From Gordonia alkanivorans NBRC 16433 (GTDB taxonomy: Bacteria; Actinomycetota; Actinomycetes; Mycobacteriales; Mycobacteriaceae): a stretch of DNA of 64,000 nucleotides. A program made the translations under genes and the position numbers. A model generated the notes under the pieces. That model was not told the origin of the DNA, did not search any database, and was given only the letters and a program-made list of their open reading frames with translations. The DNA is taken from positions 186,001 through 250,000 of the forward strand of contig NZ_BACI01000097.1 in NCBI RefSeq assembly GCF_000225505.1, written 5' to 3'. Position 1 is the first letter of the stretch. The number at the start of each line of letters is the position of its first letter. Below, piece after piece: positions 1-9,400 of the stretch.

Positions 1-95
1 TGCACGATCGCCTTGATCCGCTCGTGTTCTGTGGGCGTCGTGCCCGTGGTCGGGTCGGTGGTGATGTCACTGACGCTGAAGAGTCCGAACTGCAT
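1..95 (-). CDS. Luciferase-like flavin-dependent monooxygenase, N-terminal fragment
   Basis: Only the first 31 codons lie in the window; the gene runs off the left edge. The start is the ATG at 95-93, with a clean AAGGAGG ribosome site (complement of 102-108) six bases upstream. The visible protein begins MQFGLFSVSDITTDPTTG and continues with THEHER-like residues PTEHERIKAIV. This is the usual opening of LLM-class flavin or F420-dependent oxidoreductases: a first beta strand FGLFS, then the loop leading to the ER-alpha segment. No catalytic residue is visible, so substrate and cofactor cannot be judged. It is transcribed away from the lipoprotein gene at 228, and the shared upstream region contains a long palindrome. 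There is no visible link to the NRPS genes. Confidence 0.7.
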   Translation of the reverse strand, partial: MQFGLFSVSDITTDPTTGTTPTEHERIKAIV

Positions 96-127
96 GTCGC
101 GCCTCCTTGTGATGGTTACACCGAGCA

Positions 128-149
128 TAACCGGACCGCGGTCCGATTA
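128..149. promoter_or_regulatory. 22-bp imperfect palindrome, operator-like
   Basis: The core 132-145 (CGGACCGCGGTCCG) is a perfect 14-bp palindrome. Apart from one mismatched pair (131/146), the symmetry continues through TAA at 128-130 and TTA at 147-149. It lies between the divergent starts at 95 and 228, the usual place for an operator controlling both genes. Length and symmetry suit a dimeric repressor such as a TetR-family protein, but the regulator is not in the window and the binding protein is inferred only. Confidence 0.5.
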
Positions 150-227
150 ATTCCGGTGGCCGGTGAGTTAGTGTTGGCTCACTGCGGAGAAGCGCCGCGG
201 ATAGACAACTGCATCGAGGAGAGTCGC

Positions 228-761
228 ATGAAGATCCGGAAGTCCGTCGCTGCCGTCACCCTCGCCGGGGCCGCTTTGTTCGTCGCCACCGGTTGTTCGG
301 AGTCCACCGACACCGTCGACGAGGCGACGAGCGCGGTGTCCACCGCCGTCGAGTCCGCGGCGAGCCAGGTCGAGACCGCCGCCAGCGACGCGGTCGACGA
401 GGTCACCGGGCTCAGCAATGACGACGCACAGGAAACCCTGCGCCAGGCCATCGACCCGAACACCTCCTCCGAGGAGCTCGACCAGGTCATCGACGTCACC
501 AATCCCGCCACCAAACCGGCCGCGATGGCTTTCGCCAAGGGCGCGTCCGCCGCGGGATACACCCCGGACGCGTTCTCGGTGAAAGAGGTCACCGAGGACG
601 GCGACAAGGCCACCGCAACCGTCGCCGTGAAGAGTCCGCATTCCTCGACACCGGTCGACATCCAGCTCGGCTTCGTCAAGGTCGACGGCGACTGGAAGCT
701 CAGTGGTGACGCCATTCAGCAGCTGATCAGCATGGGCAGCGGCCAGCAAGAGGGCAACTAG
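228..761 (+). CDS. Mtb12-like secreted lipoprotein
   Basis: A 177-residue protein starting at ATG 228, preceded by GAGGAGAG at 216-223. An in-frame start at 24 is rejected because it has no ribosome site and would bury the signal peptide. Residues 1-22 form a lipoprotein signal (MKIRK, then a hydrophobic stretch) ending in VATGC, with Cys23 as the lipidation site. Residues about 25-62 are an Ala/Val/Asp/Glu/Ser-rich helical spacer. Residues about 65-170 resemble the low-molecular-weight antigen MTB12 domain: a DPNTSSEEL segment, then FSVKEV, ATATVAVKSP, a GFVKVDGDWKLSGDA strand and a terminal helix. These proteins are exported and membrane-anchored in mycolic-acid actinobacteria; their biochemical function is not known. 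There is no evident functional tie to the NRPS genes. Confidence 0.75.
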   Translation: MKIRKSVAAVTLAGAALFVATGCSESTDTVDEATSAVSTAVESAASQVETAASDAVDEVTGLSNDDAQETLRQAIDPNTSSEELDQVIDVTNPATKPAAMAFAKGASAAGYTPDAFSVKEVTEDGDKATATVAVKSPHSSTPVDIQLGFVKVDGDWKLSGDAIQQLISMGSGQQEGN

Positions 762-830
762 ACCCACGGCGCACGTCGCCTCCTCGCCTACACTCGGACG
801 GGTGTGGTTCCGACCCGGAGCCGGGCGGCG

Positions 831-836
831 AGGAGG
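831..836 (+). promoter_or_regulatory. Ribosome binding site setting the DUF4190 gene start
   Basis: AGGAGG is a full anti-Shine-Dalgarno match. It sits five bases before GTG 842 and overlaps the alternative GTG 836, which favours the shorter protein. Confidence 0.7.
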
Positions 837-841
837 TGTAC

Positions 842-1477
842 GTGCGTACCGATCAACCCACCCAACCGTTCGCTCCACCGGTGACCCAGCGGCACGCGCG
901 GTGGCCGCTGGTCAATGATCTCGACGACACCGAGTTGCCGGCTGCGGCCGAACCGACCGGCACGCGGGTCGACGTGCATGTTGCGGTACCCGCGTCGCCG
1001 AAGCTGCCGACCAGGGTCGAGCCCGCGGCGGAATCGTCACCGTGGATGGTGACGCGCAACGCCGGCCGGCTGCCGGCACGGGAACATGCCGCATTGCCGC
1101 CGGTGGGCGACTTCTGGGACCTGGAGAACGCCCGCCGAGCACCCCTTGCCGCGATGCCGCTGCCCGCGCGGACCTTTCCGGCGCGCTCGGCGCCGTACCT
1201 GACCCGGCCCGTCGGCGGCCGTTCCGTCGCACCGGCTGCCTCGCTGGCTCTGACCTCCGGGCTGATCTCCATACCCCTGACCCTCCTGCTGGGACTGGGC
1301 GCGATCCTCGGACTGATCGCCGTCGTCGCCGGCGCGGTCGGAGTCAGGCAGGTTCGACGCGCCCCCGCGGAGCGCAAGGGCACCGGTCGCGCGATCACGG
1401 GCATCGTGACCGGCGCCGGCAGCGTGATCGTGGGCGGCCCGATCCTCTTCCTCGTTCTGCTCCTCGCCGGACTGTAG
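842..1477 (+). CDS. DUF4190-type membrane protein
   Basis: A 211-residue protein. I place the start at GTG 842, five bases after a perfect AGGAGG (831-836). The GTG at 836 overlaps that ribosome site and is less likely. The first 130 residues are a Pro/Ala/Arg-rich, probably disordered cytoplasmic region. The C-terminus has two hydrophobic segments (about residues 135-165 and 183-210) joined by a polar loop with VRQVRRAPAERKGTGRAITGIVTG. This hairpin, with Gly-rich helices around a basic xRxxxGxGxAixG loop, is the DUF4190 pattern common in actinobacteria. Function is unknown. It lies 80 bp after the lipoprotein gene on the same strand and may be co-transcribed; TACACT at 789-794 could instead be its own -10 element. 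Confidence 0.65.
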   Translation: MRTDQPTQPFAPPVTQRHARWPLVNDLDDTELPAAAEPTGTRVDVHVAVPASPKLPTRVEPAAESSPWMVTRNAGRLPAREHAALPPVGDFWDLENARRAPLAAMPLPARTFPARSAPYLTRPVGGRSVAPAASLALTSGLISIPLTLLLGLGAILGLIAVVAGAVGVRQVRRAPAERKGTGRAITGIVTGAGSVIVGGPILFLVLLLAGL

Positions 1478-1549
1478 CCGCAGGCGCACTGTTCGAGGCC
1501 TGTCGCCGCCACGCTTGTCGCCGCCACAGTCGCACGACCGCAGAAACAA

Positions 1550-1575
1550 CGAGACCCGCCTGTCGGCGGGTCTCG
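1550..1575. terminator. Strong hairpin between convergent genes
   Basis: A perfect 11-bp stem (CGAGACCCGCC, loop TGTC, GGCGGGTCTCG) lies between the end of the plus-strand gene at 1477 and the end of the minus-strand gene at 1598. It is symmetrical and preceded by AAACAA on the plus strand, so it could end transcription from both sides. It is also the likely 3' end of the NRPS transcript. No long U tract follows, as is common in high-GC actinobacteria. Confidence 0.8.
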
Positions 1576-1597
1576 TCCGGTATGTCGGTGCGGGACT

Positions 1598-1915
1598 CTA
1601 GCTGACCGCGCGGAGTCGGGGCCGGACCGAGGCGACCTCGCCGCGCTCGCGGCCGAGCCAGGCCTGGATCTCGCCGATGACCTGCAACCGGGAATCAACC
1701 GGGTCGATGTCCACGAGAGACGGCATGCAGTGCATCAGTGCGGCGTAGAACGCCGAGGTCGGCGACATCCCGTACTCGGCCAGCACGCTGCCGTAGTCCT
1801 CGACGCGATCGGCGAGTTCACCGTAGGTGAGAGCGTCATCGCCCAGCCGAACAGCGGTCAGGTGGGGCGTGATCGCCCCTCGTGTCTGGATGTCATCCAG
1901 TAGTAGCTGGTCCAT
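1598..1915 (-). CDS. Small free-standing protein resembling the N-terminus of an NRPS adenylation domain
   Basis: A 105-residue protein starting at ATG 1915, with GGAAGG (complement of 1924-1929) eight bases upstream. The start at 1999 is rejected for lack of a ribosome site. Residues 5-50 follow the opening of an A domain: LLDDIQTR, TPHLTAVRLGDD, then LTYGELADRV (the segment that opens the fold) and a helix ending in LAEYGM. After residue 50 the similarity stops, and an Ala/Met/Leu-rich helical region with a PSLVDIDP turn follows, ending in a basic tail. None of the ATP-binding motifs (TSGSTGxPKG, YGPTE, YRTGD) is present, so it cannot adenylate. It is the last gene of the minus-strand series, 305 bp after mbtH. 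The same layout occurs at the C-terminus of NRPS-A and the N-terminus of NRPS-B, so I infer a docking or adaptor role. A decayed A-domain fragment is the alternative. Confidence 0.7.
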   Translation of the reverse strand: MDQLLLDDIQTRGAITPHLTAVRLGDDALTYGELADRVEDYGSVLAEYGMSPTSAFYAALMHCMPSLVDIDPVDSRLQVIGEIQAWLGRERGEVASVRPRLRAVS

Positions 1916-2220
1916 GATTACTGCCTTCCCGCCCGTGGAGCGTCGATCGCTGTGTCCCCGCCTCCCCTGACGTTGGTACTCATGCGATCCTTCAACCAAG
2001 TGTGCCCTACCTCATTCAACTAGTAGAACACTGACTCAACATGTGTGGGATATTCCACAACAATTTCGGTAACTGTGCTGCAATCCGATGTTACGGCTGT
2101 GACTGCAGTTGCGACAGGTCACCACTGGGTTGATTCTTTACCTGTTATCCACGTGCAACTGTCCCGATATTCGAGCACGACCGACTTTCGCAATCGCGAG
2201 TGTCGGGGCCCGTCACCGAC
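1916..2220. other. Intergenic region, relatively AT-rich
   Basis: About 305 bp separate mbtH from the small gene. The composition is visibly less GC-rich than the flanks, and I see no convincing coding sequence or RNA. It contains the imperfect palindrome at 2044-2059 and probably a promoter for the gene at 1915. I could not find a good -35/-10 pair and saw no IdeR-like iron box. Confidence 0.5.
2044..2059. promoter_or_regulatory. 16-bp near-palindrome, candidate operator
   Basis: TGTGGGATATTCCACA pairs at seven of eight positions. It lies about 130 bp upstream of the small gene's start at 1915, in the AT-richer spacer. A dimeric regulator could bind here; which one is unknown. Confidence 0.35.
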
Positions 2221-2448
2221 TCAGGCGTCGCCGCTCTTGTCCGCCTCCATCGCCTCGATGAGGCTCTTGGGCCGGAGGTCGGTCCAGTTCTGCTCCACGT
2301 ACTCCAGGCACGCGGCGCGGCTGTCCTCGCCGAAGACCTTGGTCCACCCGGCGGGGATGTCGGCGAACGTCGGCCACAGCGAGTGCTGGTTCTCGTCGTT
2401 CACGAGCACGTAGAAGCGGCCGTCCTCGTCGTCGAATGGGTTCGTCAT
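2221..2448 (-). CDS. mbtH: MbtH-like NRPS chaperone
   Basis: A 75-residue protein starting at ATG 2448, five bases after AAAGGA (complement of 2454-2459). It is a full-length member of the MbtH family: [24 protein letters not shown] at the start, then [31 protein letters not shown] at the end. The family hallmarks are all present: the NxExQxSLWP strand, PxGW with its Trp, and CLxYVxxxWTDxRP. Members bind A domains through the two conserved Trp residues and are needed for folding or activity of many of them. The gene lies 121 bp after the end of NRPS-C, the final synthetase gene, and is probably part of the same transcript. It is the only copy in the window, so it probably serves many of the A domains. 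The symbol refers to the family; a true mycobactin role is not implied. Confidence 0.95.
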   Translation of the reverse strand: MTNPFDDEDGRFYVLVNDENQHSLWPTFADIPAGWTKVFGEDSRAACLEYVEQNWTDLRPKSLIEAMEADKSGDA

Positions 2449-2569
2449 GGGTGTCCTTTCTCCATCGGCACGGCGACTGTCGTCACCCGCCTGCTTTGTT
2501 GTTGTCGAACGTAGTGGCTCGCCGCCCGGATTCACGCGAGGTCAGGTCGATGATGTCACGCAAACCCCC
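2449..2569 (-). other. Spacer between NRPS-C and mbtH
   Basis: These 121 bp carry the mbtH ribosome site (AAAGGA at 2459-2454) and no clear hairpin terminator after the NRPS-C stop, which fits read-through from the synthetase genes. Confidence 0.5.
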
Positions 2570-3430
2570 TCATTCCGGTGTCCGCTCGCCGAGGCCGTCG
2601 ACCTGCGACAGCTGGGCATCGAGCGCGGGGCCGACGACCGCGAGCGCGTCGGCGTTCGCCATCCCGAGGTGGTGGGTGGCCACATCGACGTTGTCGACGG
2701 CGCCGGTGACGAACGGACGCCAGGCGCCCGCCAACAGGGACGGGTCGTCCTTGTCCGCGGTCGCGGTGAACACGTGCATGTCGCCGGTGAAGACGTCCGG
2801 ACGGTAGTCGAGGACCACCTGGGTCGAGGACTCGAAGCTGTCCATGATGCGCTCCACCTGGTCCTCCGCCAGCAGGCCCATGCCGGAGATCTGCTGCCGG
2901 ATGATCGCGGTGACCTCCTCGGGGCTGGACGCCTGCACGTCGTCGCCGAGATCGAAGAGATCCCGCCAGCCACCCAGGACGTCGACCACGGTGGAGGCGT
3001 CCGGCTCGATCACCGGCCCCGGCTCCGCCGCGGCCGCCTCGACCGGCTCCCCGTGCTGGGGGACGTCGTGGACGATCACCGGTTCGTCCTCCGGGCGGGA
3101 GTCCATGATCCCCAGGTAGGCGACCTGCTGCCCGAGTTCCACGAGGTGGACGGCCATCGCGTGGGCGATCACGCCGCCGACCGACCAGCCGAGCAGATGG
3201 TAGGGGCCATGCGGCTGGACCCGCCGGATCTCCTCGACATAGCGCCGGGCCAGCACCCGCGCGTCGGTCACGCTCGGCTCTCCGGTCACCACATGCGGGT
3301 CCTGGAGTCCGTAGATGGGCCGATCCCGCAGGTGCGGTGCCAGCCCGCCGTAGAACCACGCCAGGCCGCCGGCCGGGTGCACGCAGAACAGCGGCGGCCG
3401 CGAACCCTCGCCGCGAAGGCTGATCACCAC
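2570..3430 (-). other. NRPS-C thioesterase domain
   Basis: An alpha/beta hydrolase of about 275 residues. The oxyanion region is CVHPAGG, the nucleophile Ser lies in GWSVGG, an Asp follows in GIMDSRP, and the His is in VATHHLGM near the end. An acidic, Pro-rich loop (EPVEAAAAEPGPV) lies in the lid position. It releases the peptide by hydrolysis or cyclisation. Several Ser/Thr side chains could act as nucleophile for a lactone; sequence alone does not decide. Confidence 0.9.
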
Positions 3431-6400
3431 GTCGTTGCTCACCGCGTTGTCCTCGGCCAGTCGGCGGGCCAGACCACGCACGGTCGGATCGCTGAACAAC
3501 CACGCGAGTTCGATGTCGAAGCCGTTGCGGTCGCGCAGCGCCGCCGCGACCCGGGTGGCCGAGAGGGAGTTGCCGCCGAGGTCGAAGAAGCTGTCGGTGG
3601 CACCGATCTGTTCGACGCCGAGGACCTCGGCGTAGGCATCGGCGATCGCCTGCTCGACCGGGGTGGCCGGGGTGACGAATTCGACGGAAGCCACCTCGGG
3701 AGCCGGCAGCGCCGCTCGGTCCAGCTTGCCGACCGGGGTCAGCGGGAACTCGTCGAGCACCGTGATCGAGGCAGGCACCATGTGTCCGGGCAGCTGCGCG
3801 GCCAGCAGACCACGCAGAGCGTCCACCTCTACACCGTCACCGACGACATACGCGGCGAGGCTCGACGCCACCGAACTCGGGGTGCCCGACGAGCCGATGC
3901 CGACGACGACCGCCGAACGCACCTCGGGCGCCGAGCGCAGCACCGCCTCGATCTCGCCGAGTTCGATACGCAGGCCGCGGAGCTTCACCTGATCGTCGCT
4001 ACGACCGGAGTACTCGAGCGTGAGGTCGCCCGACGGTGACTCGCGCCAGCGCACGACGTCGCCGGTCCGGTACATGCGGCGTCCGGACCCGGCGAGGGGA
4101 CTGGCGACGAACCGCGCGGCGGTCAGGCCGGGCTGGTCGAGATAGCCGCGCGAGAGTGCGGGGCCGAGGACGTAGAGCTCCCCCGCCACACCGACCGGCA
4201 CCGGCCGCAGGTGGGCGTCGAGCACGAGGAACTCGAGGCCGGGCAGCGGACCACCGAGGCGGACCGGGTCGCCGGGCGTCGCCGCGTCGGAGACCGCGAC
4301 CATGATCGTCGTCTCCGTCGGGCCGTATCCGTTGTGGATGCGCGTGTGCGGCGCCCAGGCGTCCATCACCGACTGCGGCACGGCCTCGCCGCCGACGGAG
4401 ACCGCCTGCAGGCTGGGCAGCGCGGCCGGGTCGAGCGTCGACAGCACCGACGGCGTGAGGAAGGTCGTGGCGACTTCGTGTCGCTGCATGAACTCCTGCA
4501 GCTCCGCACCGCCGACCGCGGTCGACGGCCGGTAGACGAGCGTGCCCCCGTTGACCGTCGCGAGGAGGTACTCGAGCACCGAGGCGTCGAAGCTCGGGGA
4601 CGCGAATCCCAGGACCACCGCCCCGTCCTCGGTTCCCAGCGCCGTCGACTTCGCCACGGCGAAGTTGCGCAGTCCCGAATGTGACACCGCGACACCCTTG
4701 GGGCGTCCCGTCGACCCCGAGGTGTAGATGACGTAGGCGACGTTGTCGGTTCTGACCGGACCGGTCTGCTCGGCCGGGTCCACCGGGGCATCCGACGTGG
4801 CGTTGAGTTCGGCGGCGACCGCGGCGTCGTCGAGGCGGAGCCACTCGAAGCCCTCGTCCGGCAACGCGCCGACGGCGTGAACCGACAGACCCATCCGGGC
4901 GCCGGAGTCCTCCACCATCGTCGCGACCCGTTCGGCAGGGTAATCCGGATCGATGGGAACGTAACCGCCGCCGGTCTTCGCGACCGCCCAGATCGCGACC
5001 AACAGGTCGACGGACCGGGGAATCGCAAGCGCCACCAGTGTTTCCGCACCGACGCCGCGACCGATCAGCCAGCGCGCCAGGCGGTTGGACCGGGCGTGCA
5101 GCGCCAAGTACGACAGGGTGGCGCCCGAGGCGTCGACCACCGCGGTACGACGCCGGTACCGCGTGCCGGCCTCGGTGAAGAGCTCGCCCAGCAACACGGC
5201 CTCGGCGGCCTGGCCGCCGTGTACCGGCACCAGCGACTCGGCCTCACCGGCCAGCAGGATGGGCGCCGCGGCGACCGGGGCGCTCGGGGTCGCGGTGAGC
5301 GCGCCGAGCAGGTTGACGAATCGGGCCGTGAAGCCGGTGGCGGTGGATTCCGCGAACAGATCGGTGGCGTATTGCAGTGCCGCCGACCAGGTCTCGCCCG
5401 CCTCCGCCTTCGCGATCGAGAACAGCAGATCGACCTTCGCCGGCACCTCGCCCGCGTCGAGCGGGCTGACCGAGATGTCGCCGAGATCGGCCGACAGCGA
5501 CTGTCCGGCGAGCTCGGGGACCACCGCCTGGTCCAGGGTCAGCCACACCTGGGTGAGCGGGGCGAACGCCTCGGAACGAACCGGGTTGAGCCGGTCGACG
5601 AGGGTCTCGAACGGCAGATCGGCATGGGCGAAGGCATCGAGGTCGGTGCGTCGGACGCGACCGAGGACGTCGACGAACGTGTCACCGGCCGCGTGGGCGG
5701 TACGCAGCACGAGCGTGTTCACGAACATGCCGACCAGCGGATCGAGTACCGCGGCACCACGTCCGGCGATCGGCGTGCCGATCGCCACGTCGTCGGTTCC
5801 CGACAGGTCGGCGAGCAGGACCGCCAGCGCCGCGTGCAGCACCATGAACGGGGTGACCCCGAACTCGTCGGCGACGGTATCGATCCGGGTGGTGACGTCG
5901 GCCGGGATCGTGAACGGCACGCGGGCGCCACGCTGCGACGCGACTGCCGGGCGTGGTCGGTCGGTCGGCAACTCGAGCAGATCCGGCATGCCGGCCAGGT
6001 GCGCGCTCCAGTACTCCAGTTGCGCACCCATCACCGACGCCGCGTCGTCGACGTCGCCGAGGGCGCGGCTCTGCCAGATGGCGTAGTCGGCGTACTGGAC
6101 GGGCAGCGGCTCGAACGACGGCTGTGTACCGGCGGCCCGTGCCAGGTAGGCGGCGGTGAGATCGGTGACCAGCGGCCCGAGGGATTCGCCATCGGACGCC
6201 ACGTGGTGCAGGACCACCGCGAGAATGTACTCGGCTGCCCCGGAACCGGTGTCGATCTCGATCAGCCTGGTCCGCACCGGCCACTCGACGGCGAGGTCGA
6301 ATCCGTTTGTGACGGCGGCCAGTACGACCGCTGCCCCGTCGCGCCCGGCTGCGGTCGGCACGAACTCGTGGTCGAGCCGGGTCGCGATGTCGGCCACCGG

Positions 6401-9400
6401 GGCGATCAGCTGTACCGGCTGACCGCCGGTCTCGGGATAGGTGGTGCGGAGGATGTCATGGCGCGCGACGACGTCGGCGATCGCGGCGCCGAGCGCGGCC
6501 GGATCGAGATCACCGGTCAGGCGCATCACCGCCGGGATGTTGTAGGCCGCCCGCGTCGGATCGAAGCGGTTGATGAACCACATCCGCTGTTGAGCGAAAG
6601 ACAACGGAATCCGCTCCGGCCGCGGCGACACCGCGACGATGGGCGGGAGTCCGCCAGTACGGTCGCCGAGGCGTTCGGCCAGCAGGCGCGGAGTCGGCGC
6701 CTCGAAGACGTCACGCACCGTCACGTCGACACCGAGAGCGTCTCCGAGCCGGGCCGCCGCCCGCATCGCCGACAGCGAATTGCCACCGATGTCGAAGAAG
6801 TTCGTGGTGGCGCCGACGTTCTCCGGCGACATCGACAGCAGCTCGGCGAAGACTGACGCCGCCGCCGCTTCCCGCGGGCCGGCGACCGGCACGATCGCGG
6901 CGGTGTCGACGGTCGGCGCGGGCAACTGCTGTCGCACGATCTTGCCCGCGCTGCTCAGCGGCATCTCGTCGATCAGCATCCACATCCCGGGACGCATGAA
7001 CTCCGGGAGCGCTTGCGCCACCGAGTGTTTGACCGCATCCAGGTCCACCGAGGCCGGCGTCAGGTAGGCCACGAGTTGCTGCTCGGCTGGGGTCTCGACG
7101 ACGGCCGCCGCCGCGTACACGACGCCCGGCGCCGACGTGAGGGCCGACTCGATCTCGCCGAGCTCGATCCGCTGGCCACGCAGCTTCACCTGGAAGTCCG
7201 TGCGGCCCTGGTATTCCAGCTCACCGTCGGCTCGCCAGCGGACCAGGTCACCGGTCCGGTACAGGCGAGACCCCGGAACGCCGTACGGGTTCGGCACGAA
7301 GCGTTCGGCCGTCAGCGCGGGTCGCGAGGTGTATCCACGGGCCAGCTGGACACCGCCGAGGTACAGCTCGCCGGTGAATCCCGGTGCCACCGGGCGCAAC
7401 CGATGGTCGAGCACCAGCGCGGTCGTGTTCGCGACGGGCCGTCCGATGGAGACCGAGTCGCCCGCGACCCGCGCGACGGTCGCGTAGATCGTCGCCTCGG
7501 TCGGTCCGTACTGGTTGTGGATCGGCGCGTGCGGGATCAGCTCCCGTACCGTCTCGGCGACGCTCTGCGGGAGCGCCTCTCCGCCGGTGTGCAGGTAGCG
7601 CAGTCGTGAGAGACCGCGCAGCTGTTCGGGATCGGCGACCTCGGTGAGCACGGCGAGCATCGAGGGCACCAGCGTCGCCGACGTCACACCGAAGTCCGCG
7701 AGGTAGCGCAGGACGGCGACCGGGTCACGATGCGCACCCGGCTCCATGACCACCAGGCGGCCACCCGACAGCGGCGGGCGGAGGATCTCGCCCACCGACG
7801 GATCGAAGGTCAGCTCGAGCACCTGCAGGAAGACGTCGCCGGGGCCGAAATCGTAGGCGCCGCGGTCGTAGTCGAGATGGGCGCGCAGGGTTTCGTGACT
7901 CACCGTGACGCCCTTGGGACGACCGGTCGAACCCGACGTGAAGATGGTGTAGGCCGGATTCGCGCCGACGACTGCCGACGAACGCTCCGCCGGCGCGAAG
8001 AGCGACGCCGGCTCACCAGCGTCCGAGTCGTCGTCGACGGCCACGACGGTCACACCGGGGTCGAGGGCCTCGATGCCCGCCGGGACCAGTCCCGGGCCGA
8101 TCAGCACCGCCGCGACATCGGCGGTGCGCGCCAGATAGTCGATGCGATCGGCCGGCGCGGCCGGGTCCATCGGCACGAATTGCCCACCGGCGGCGAGAAT
8201 CGCGTGGACGGCGACGATCATCTCCGTCGACCGCGGGATGCACACGCCGACCGCGACCTCAGGTCCGACCCCCAGACCCACGAGCCGTCGGGCGAGAACG
8301 CTCACCCTGCTTCCCAATTCGGCATAGGTCGATTGCGCGCGGGTCGAGGCCCCGGCCGGACTCTCCACCGCGATCGCGCCGGGCGACGCGGCGACGCGCT
8401 CGAGCAGGAGATCGGCGACATGGGTGCCGGACGGGATCAGCTCCGGGCCGGTCGACCATGTGTCGAGGCGGGCCTCGTCGTCCTTCGACATCGGTGGGAT
8501 GTCGGCGATCCGGGTCTGTGCGTCGCCCGCGATGGCCTGCAGGATGCGCTCGAGGGACCGCGCGAAGACGGCGATCTCGTCGGTGGCGAAGGCGTCGGGA
8601 AGGTAGGTCAAGCGGACCGCGATGCCCGACGCGGTCGGCGAGGTCGCGAGGTTGAGCGGGTAGTGCGTGGCGTCGGAGACCTCGACGTCCCGGATCGCCA
8701 GTCCCACTGCCGCACTGGCGGCACCGCCGGCCAGTGAGTCGTTGTCGACGGGATAGGACTCGTGCACGGTCAGGGTGTCGAACAACTGCGGCCGTCCGAC
8801 GGCGGTGAGGATCTCGGGCAAGCCGATGTGCTGGTGATCGAGCACGGCGGTCTTGTCCGACTGCAACCGGCCGAGGACCTCGGCGATCGTCGCCTCCGGG
8901 TCGACGTCGACGACGGCGGGCAGCGTGTTGATGAACAGGCCGACCATCGACTCGACGCCGTCGAGTCCGGCGGGACGTCCGGACACGGTCTCACCGAAGG
9001 TGACCACCCGGTTGTCGGTCAGCCGGGACAGCAGCACCGCCCAGGCGAGCTGCAACACCGTGGCCGTCGTCGAACCGGATTGCCGCGCCGTCCGCTCGAG
9101 CCCCGAGACCAGGTCGGGTTCGAGGACCCAGCGATGCTCGCGCGGCAGATGGTCTGCCGCGGAGTCGTTCTCGGCATCCTCGACGGCGTGGCCGGTGAGT
9201 CCGGGGGCGACCAGGGTCGGCTCCTCGACCGGTTCGAGGACCCGCCGCCACGCCGCGAGACCGGCGTCGAGGTCGGTGTCGGCGATGCGGGCCAGGTAGT
9301 CGGCGAAGTCGGTGCGTTCGGTCGTTCCCTGACCGGTGAACGGGGTCCCCGTCGCGTAGAGCGCCAGCAGGTCGGCCAACACCAGCGGCCCGGACCAGCC

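Noticed and set aside
24..761. A longer version of the lipoprotein starting at 24
   Set aside because: It has no ribosome site and would put 68 residues before a clear lipoprotein signal; it also overlaps the divergent monooxygenase start.
1916..1999. An N-terminal extension of the small A-like protein from 1999
   Set aside because: The added residues are low-complexity and basic. The ATG at 1915 has a GGAAGG site, and similarity to A domains begins just after it.
1916..2220. An iron-regulator (IdeR/DmdR) box that would mark a siderophore cluster
   Set aside because: No TTAGGTTAGGCTAACCTAA-like sequence was seen, and there are no Cy, hydroxamate or catechol-forming domains in the window.
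2045..2413. Plus-strand frame of 122 codons opposite and beside mbtH
   Set aside because: It overlaps the well-supported mbtH gene antisense and has no recognisable features.
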